Origin: Nicotiana tabacum
Taxonomy: Eukaryota; Streptophyta; Magnoliopsida; Solanales; Solanaceae
NCBI RefSeq assembly: GCF_000715075.1
Contig: NC_134095.1
Location: forward strand, 64,733,990-64,797,989
Length of the DNA: 64,000 nucleotides
Direction of reading: 5' to 3'
A program made the translations under genes and the position numbers. The notes beneath the pieces are model-generated. The model worked only from the letters and a program-made list of their open reading frames with translations. It made no database searches and had not been told where the DNA came from. This document shows, piece after piece, positions 59,372 to 64,000 of the stretch; the first letter of the stretch is position 1; each line of letters opens with the position of its first letter.

Positions 59372-62283
59372 TGTAACGACCCGAACGATCCTTTTGAGCA
59401 TTTTCACTTCGCTCAGTAGTTTGAAGGCACGAGTAGCTCCGTATGACATATTAGAACTGTGTGCAAAATTTGAGTTCATTCCGAGTGGATTTGATATGTT
59501 TCGGCGCGAGTTTTTGGAAGTCGAAAGTTCATTAAGTTTGATTTGAGGCGTATTTCATCATTTCGATGTTGTTATGCGTGATTTGAGGCCTCGAGTAAGT
59601 ATGTGCTATGGTATGATACTTGTTGGCATGTTCGCACGGGGTTCCAAGGGGCTCAAGTGAGTTTTGGATAGAATTGGGTTGTGTTGCGCTCGTTTTTCTT
59701 ATGTTTCGACGTCGTTTCTTCAAACATAAATGGTACCACATTGAACAAATGAGTTGCGATTTCTGTTTTGGTTGAACCATTAGATCCGTATCATAATTAC
59801 AGATTCGTAGTAAAAAGAATCGTCGAATTTGGACATCTTATGAAGATTTTATGGTCATTTTACTAAGCATTGGGTTGCTAGATTTTTCAGATTAATTACG
59901 AAATTGCCACTGACTTCGTATTCAAAAATCTGCACTATTTCTAAATATTGAAACCAAAATATCGCCTTTATTATAAGGTCAAATAGAGTGATTCAAAAAC
60001 ATATCTTGACTGAAATTACACAAGGAATCCATTGGAAGCATCAAAAACAAGTTTTGGGATCATTTGGCACACAAAACGAGGTAGAACAACTGGGCAAATG
60101 TACTTAATATCGAAGGTTTGTTAATTTGGTCATATTTGAGTTGGGGAGCTCGGATGTGGATAATTTATGGAGGCAATTTTCACCATATGGATTGGGGTAC
60201 GTGTTCTATACTCGATTTTAGTTATATTTCATGAATTCATCTTCGTTTTTGGCATTTAATTGATGATTTCAAAGTGAAATTTGAGGGTTTTGTCTAAAAT
60301 TTCTTAATGTGATTTTTTGAGTTTTGAACATTGATTTGAAGTCGGATTTGAGTGAAACTAGTATGGTCGGACTTGTAATTGAATGGGTTGTCAGATTTTG
60401 TGAGTTTTGTGGGGTTCCGAGCCACGGGCCCGGGTTGGGCTTTTCGGCCGATTTTGGGGTTTTTGATTAAAGATTCGATCTTTTTCGGTTGGGATTAGTT
60501 CCTTTAGCATTGTTTGATGTATCTTAGTTGTTTTTGGTTAGTTTCGAGCCATTCAGAGGTCGGAACGCATGGGATGATATTTTTGGAGCATCGCTTGGCT
60601 TGCTCGGTATTGGCATTGGCTTGTTCGAGGTAAGTAACTCTTCTAAACATAGTGGTGAGGGTATGAAACTCTGAATTACATGCTATGTGATTGATGATGA
60701 GGTGGCGCACATGCTAGGTGACGGGCGTGTGGGCGTGCACCCTTTGAATTGTGACTATGTTGTTTTCACGACACTGTTTAATGGCCTATTTTGTTGATAT
60801 ATATGTTTTCACCATGTGATTAAGTAACTGAGCTGTCAATCATTCTAAATATCATGTTTAGGCTTTATGCTGATATTGTTAGGACCCATAGTGGTCATTT
60901 CTTGCTGTCATCTCACTGGTTTTCATCGATATTTCGTACTCAGTTATATTCATGCATTTATATCATATCTCAGTCTCAGTTATTATTCATTGACACATCA
61001 TATCATTGTTCCGGGTTAGTCTTCATGACATTGTGAGCCCATGGGTGAGACTGGAGAGATTAATGACCGAGTGAGGCCGAGAGCCTGATTTTGAGTGATT
61101 GTTATGGGATCGGGTTGCACGCTGCAGCGATTATATTGATGATTATGATAGCGCTTGGGCTGAAGGAGCCCCTCCGGAGTCTTTAACACACCCTCAGTGA
61201 GCGTAGATGATATTATTGACGGATGAATTTCCCTGGACATGGATTTATCCGAAGTACTTGATACCTGGAGATAGATTTCTCCACAGGGTTGGATTTCCCT
61301 TTTTCCTCGGTACTGGGTGACTTATAGTTAGTGTTGTATATGTTCCGGGATGGATTTTACTGGGCCGTATACAGTTCCGAGTATTTGAGCACGATGAGTG
61401 GAAAGTGTGAGATAGTGAGATTGAGTACTTTAAGAGTGTGAGTACATGATTCATCTCTGAGGTGCATGGCATTGGCATGCACACATGACATACAAGCATA
61501 GAGATGCACTTTTTCTCATGTTGTACGGTATCACGTCATTCATGATTTTTCATACATATTGATATGTGGGAATAAAGAGGTATTTCACACTTGCTATTTG
61601 GAAAGAAAGTGAAACATCTTATTTATTTTGGAAAGGTCTTTGGAAAAATTATAGTTTTCAAACTATCTCACAATTTTTTGACAATTTCGATAAAGGATTT
61701 GAATTTTCACTGTTATTCTTGAAAAGTGGAACTATTTCCAAAAACTGTGAAAAAGAGGAGCATTTATATCTCTAAGTTACTTCCTTATTTATATGTTTTA
61801 CGTTGTTACGAACTGCTACTGGTTATTGCTATTGGACCCGACCTATGTACCAGCTCATCACTGATTTCAATCTAAGGTTAGGTTTGTTACTTACTTACTT
61901 ACTATATGAGGTCGGTTGTACTGATACTATACTTCTGCATATTACGTGCAGATGTTGTTGCTATGCGCGATGGTTGCCGGATTTGAAGATGTACCTGCGT
62001 TCCTGTTGTAGCTGCCTCTTGTTCATGGTAGCCGTAGAATTAATAAAACTCTGTTTATGTATTTTTCAAATAGAAGATGCATTTACTTCGTATCAACTTT
62101 GTAAACTCTATTCTTAGAAGCTCATGATTTGTACTACCAGTCTTTGAGAAATGTATAAGATTCAGATAATTTCTTTTTCTTAAATTGTCTTATTAAATAT
62201 TATTGGAATTGGATAATTATTAGTAGGCTTACCTAGCCGGTTGAGTTAGGTGCCATCACTACTAGTAGATTTGGGTCGTGACA
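59372..62283 (+). repeat. 3' LTR of the LARD-like element
   Basis: It starts TGTAACGACCCGAACG and ends GGGTCGTGACA, 2912 bp, uninterrupted. A small extra segment relative to the 5' LTR lies near 59930-59975. The stretch 61566-61775 is nearly identical to 54806-55015. Confidence 0.9.
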
Positions 62284-62289
62284 ATATAT

Positions 62290-62820
62290 ATATAAGATTC
62301 TAAAATGCTAAGCAAAAAGAGACCTTTTAAATGGGTATGGTTGAAATTTATTGAAAACATATAGATGAGTGAATATAAAAAATTTGAGGAAGATTGGAGG
62401 TGATTCAGACTGATTTTGGTATCAAAATTCGTAGTTAAAATCAAGTTCAAAAAGTTCTTCTGTGACACATGTATCAAACATGTATCACACATGTATATCA
62501 CAGACAAGTATACATAGATATACACGTGATACACATTTGATATAAATATGATACATATGTGATACACATATCATCTTTTTCCATGTTCGTCTTCTACTTT
62601 GAATTTCCAATTCAAAAACCTCAAAACTCTACCAAATCTCAAAATTGAGATTTAAACTCCTTAAGATGTATCCGATCTATTGTAATAACACCCACTCAAA
62701 ATAAAATAAAATTTTGATATTTTTTTTGCTACAAATATCTAATTGGCTTATATTGGTAATAATTTATGAATTGACTAATTTTTGTACTCACTTACTTATG
62801 GGCTGACATAACTAGTAATT
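62290..62820 (-). repeat. Dispersed repeat with internal GTATCACATGT-like units (copy B, inverted)
   Basis: Reverse complement of copy A at 42830-43375. Here the tandem zone is larger (62462-62570), with GTGATACACATTTGAT, CATGTATCACAC and similar units. Confidence 0.6.
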
Positions 62821-62860
62821 TTCCCAAATATACTTCTAACATTTGCGATTGTTTTATATA

Positions 62861-64000
62861 GGGAAAATACATAAATACCCCATTAAACTTATCCAGAAAA
62901 TATGTTTGAATACTTAAAGTAAATGAGTGTTCTTTTATTCCCCCTTCCCCTTCCTAAACGTATTGCATGTGAATTTTGTTCCACCCTCCATTACACCAGA
63001 CTAATTAAAGACTATCGAGTGTGGGCCACACTTTTTCTGGTGATGCCACATCATTAATGAGGTTGGTCATTTTAATGATCCAGTCCTTAACTAAAAAATC
63101 CACCCGATTAAAATGCCCAACCCGCATGTGTTTAATTTTTAACCTTGTTCTCTTAACCCGACCTCATTTCTTTCTAAACACAATGAGAAAAGGCTGATGA
63201 ACTCAAAACCTAGTGTTGATTTTCCCCAAATCTCGTCGATTAAAGTGTAGCTACTAAATATTGTTGGCTTCTCTTGTAGGTAATTCTTGTTTTCTTCAAT
63301 ATCTTGTCGATTTTGAAGTGTAAAGAACTGTTGTTTTTCTTCTTTACTGATTTCAGTTAGAAAAAATGGCTTTTGAGCTTGTTATACTGAGGATCTTCCA
63401 TGGAGGTCAGTTACAACAATGTCCTATCAACTACAAAGGGGGTATTATGATAGATTACTTTGATATTGATATTGAAAGATTTTCGTATTATGAGTTTCTA
63501 GATTATGTGAAAGAAAATGGGTATAATTGTGAAATATATTTTATTTGTGTGAGACCACCCAATTCTAGCACTTTGGTAAATTTTTTAACAGATATGGATA
63601 TTATGGCTATTGAGCCTCTGTTAGAAAACTGGGATATATTTGAAGTGTATGTGTCCCACTTTGTTAGTGAAGCATTAGTGGTCCCTCCAGCTATTGAATG
63701 TGTAAGCCATGTGTGTGGGGAATCTATTGTGTCTTTTGATAAAAGGACAAATCAAAGTGTTGGGGGTAGTGAAGGTATAGGGTTTGAAGAACCACAAAAT
63801 AGTGTCCCTACTGCTGATAATGTGCCCGGTGAGGATGAGGGTGGTCCTTCTAATGATGATGATATTCATTAGTTGAATCTGATGTGGAAAGCAGTGACCA
63901 TAGTACAGATTCAGAACTTGAAGAGCTGTTTGAGGAAGGGGAAGAAAAATATGGTAGTGATGTTGATGAGGAGTATAGGAGTTCAAGAGAAGAGAGGAAA
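62861..64000 (+). mobile_element. 5' end of an autonomous-type Mutator-like element (runs off the window)
   Basis: GGGAAAATACATAAATACCCC at 62861 has the look of a MULE terminal repeat. It is followed by about 500 bp of leader and then a PB1-like transposase N-terminus. The right end is outside the window. Confidence 0.6.
63366..63872 (+). pseudogene. PB1-like N-terminal domain of a MuDR-type transposase, frameshifted
   Basis: ATG at 63366 opens 168 codons. Residues 1-100 fit the PB1-like domain found at the start of plant MULE transposases: HGG near residue 12, YKGG with an acidic FDIDIERFSYYEFLDYV, then a basic-to-acidic strand pattern ending FEVYVSH. An acidic Ser/Gly linker follows. A stop (TAG) occurs at 63870-63872. 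The frame one base back continues without a break to the window edge, with an acidic, Ser-rich stretch (VESDVESSDHSTDSE, ELEELFEEGEE) typical of the next section of these proteins. A single-base frameshift therefore best explains the stop; the zinc-binding, MULE and SWIM domains would lie beyond 64000. Confidence 0.7.

Larger units (their letters stand above)
51457..62283 (+). mobile_element. LARD-like LTR element: two LTRs and a primer site but no recognisable gag-pol
   Basis: The 5' LTR runs 51457-55529 and contains a MULE insertion. The primer site is at 55532. The interior (55544-59357, about 3.8 kb) has no recognisable Gag, RT, integrase or zinc knuckle. A polypurine tract and a 3' LTR (59372-62283) follow. 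Flanks ATATA (51452-51456) and ATATA (62284-62288) fit a target duplication if the first TG of the 5' LTR has been lost. The sequence before the PPT (CGTTCGAGGACGAACAT...TTTAAG) matches the end of the chromovirus pol at 2740-2765. This suggests the element derives from, and was mobilised by, Tekay-type chromoviruses. The LTRs are close to each other in sequence. Confidence 0.85.

Overview
This is plant nuclear DNA, most likely from a solanaceous species and plausibly Nicotiana. The evidence is Ty3/gypsy chromoviruses of Tekay/Del type with long LTRs, TS-type SINEs ending in (TTG)n, Solanaceae-style miniature elements, a caulimovirid-like remnant, and one host gene resembling an organellar mTERF protein. 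The genus is an inference. At least four fifths of the window is transposable-element DNA, and insertions are repeatedly nested. Only one intact host gene was found: an mTERF4 (BSM/RUG2)-like gene at 44643-46151 on the + strand.

Layout, left to right. 1-2781 is the decayed 3' part of a chromovirus pol. It is followed by a polypurine tract and a 3' LTR (2777-11890). That LTR is split by a second, deleted element at 4848-10949. 11891-13177 holds an exon-like scrap, a MITE and the first part of a fold-back MITE. A solo LTR at 13178-19757 (TSD AAGAG) sits inside that MITE and itself contains a minus-strand solo LTR at 13541-16777 (TSD GATAT). A 4.47-kb block of this stack (15372-19843) is repeated head to tail at 19844-24294. 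25362-29629 is a MITE-like element carrying a solo LTR (25394-28391) and a SINE. 29792-40317 is a structurally complete minus-strand chromovirus with TSD AAAAC, both LTRs, a PBS, a PPT and decayed gag-pol. 40318-44340 is AT-rich DNA with small repeats.

The mTERF gene follows, with two upstream ORFs and a site-II promoter motif. 46300-51450 holds a dead LINE with a SINE inside it, a caulimovirid-like fragment and another SINE. 51457-62283 is an LTR element with two LTRs and a PBS but no recognisable gag-pol in its 3.8-kb interior (LARD-like). Its 5' LTR carries a non-autonomous Mutator-like element. The window ends in a dispersed repeat and the 5' end of a Mutator-like element encoding a PB1-like transposase N-terminus.

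The most unusual signal is a shared LTR architecture. Just upstream of the TATA-like box, several LTR families carry an array of CGC-N4-GCG words, and the four central bases differ by family. Further downstream come GTAAGT donor-like sites, arrays of tiny hairpins that are also family-specific, a conserved block around the palindrome CTCCGGAG, and TGTGCAG acceptor-like sites before the LTR end. This may be a modular LTR promoter and leader system.
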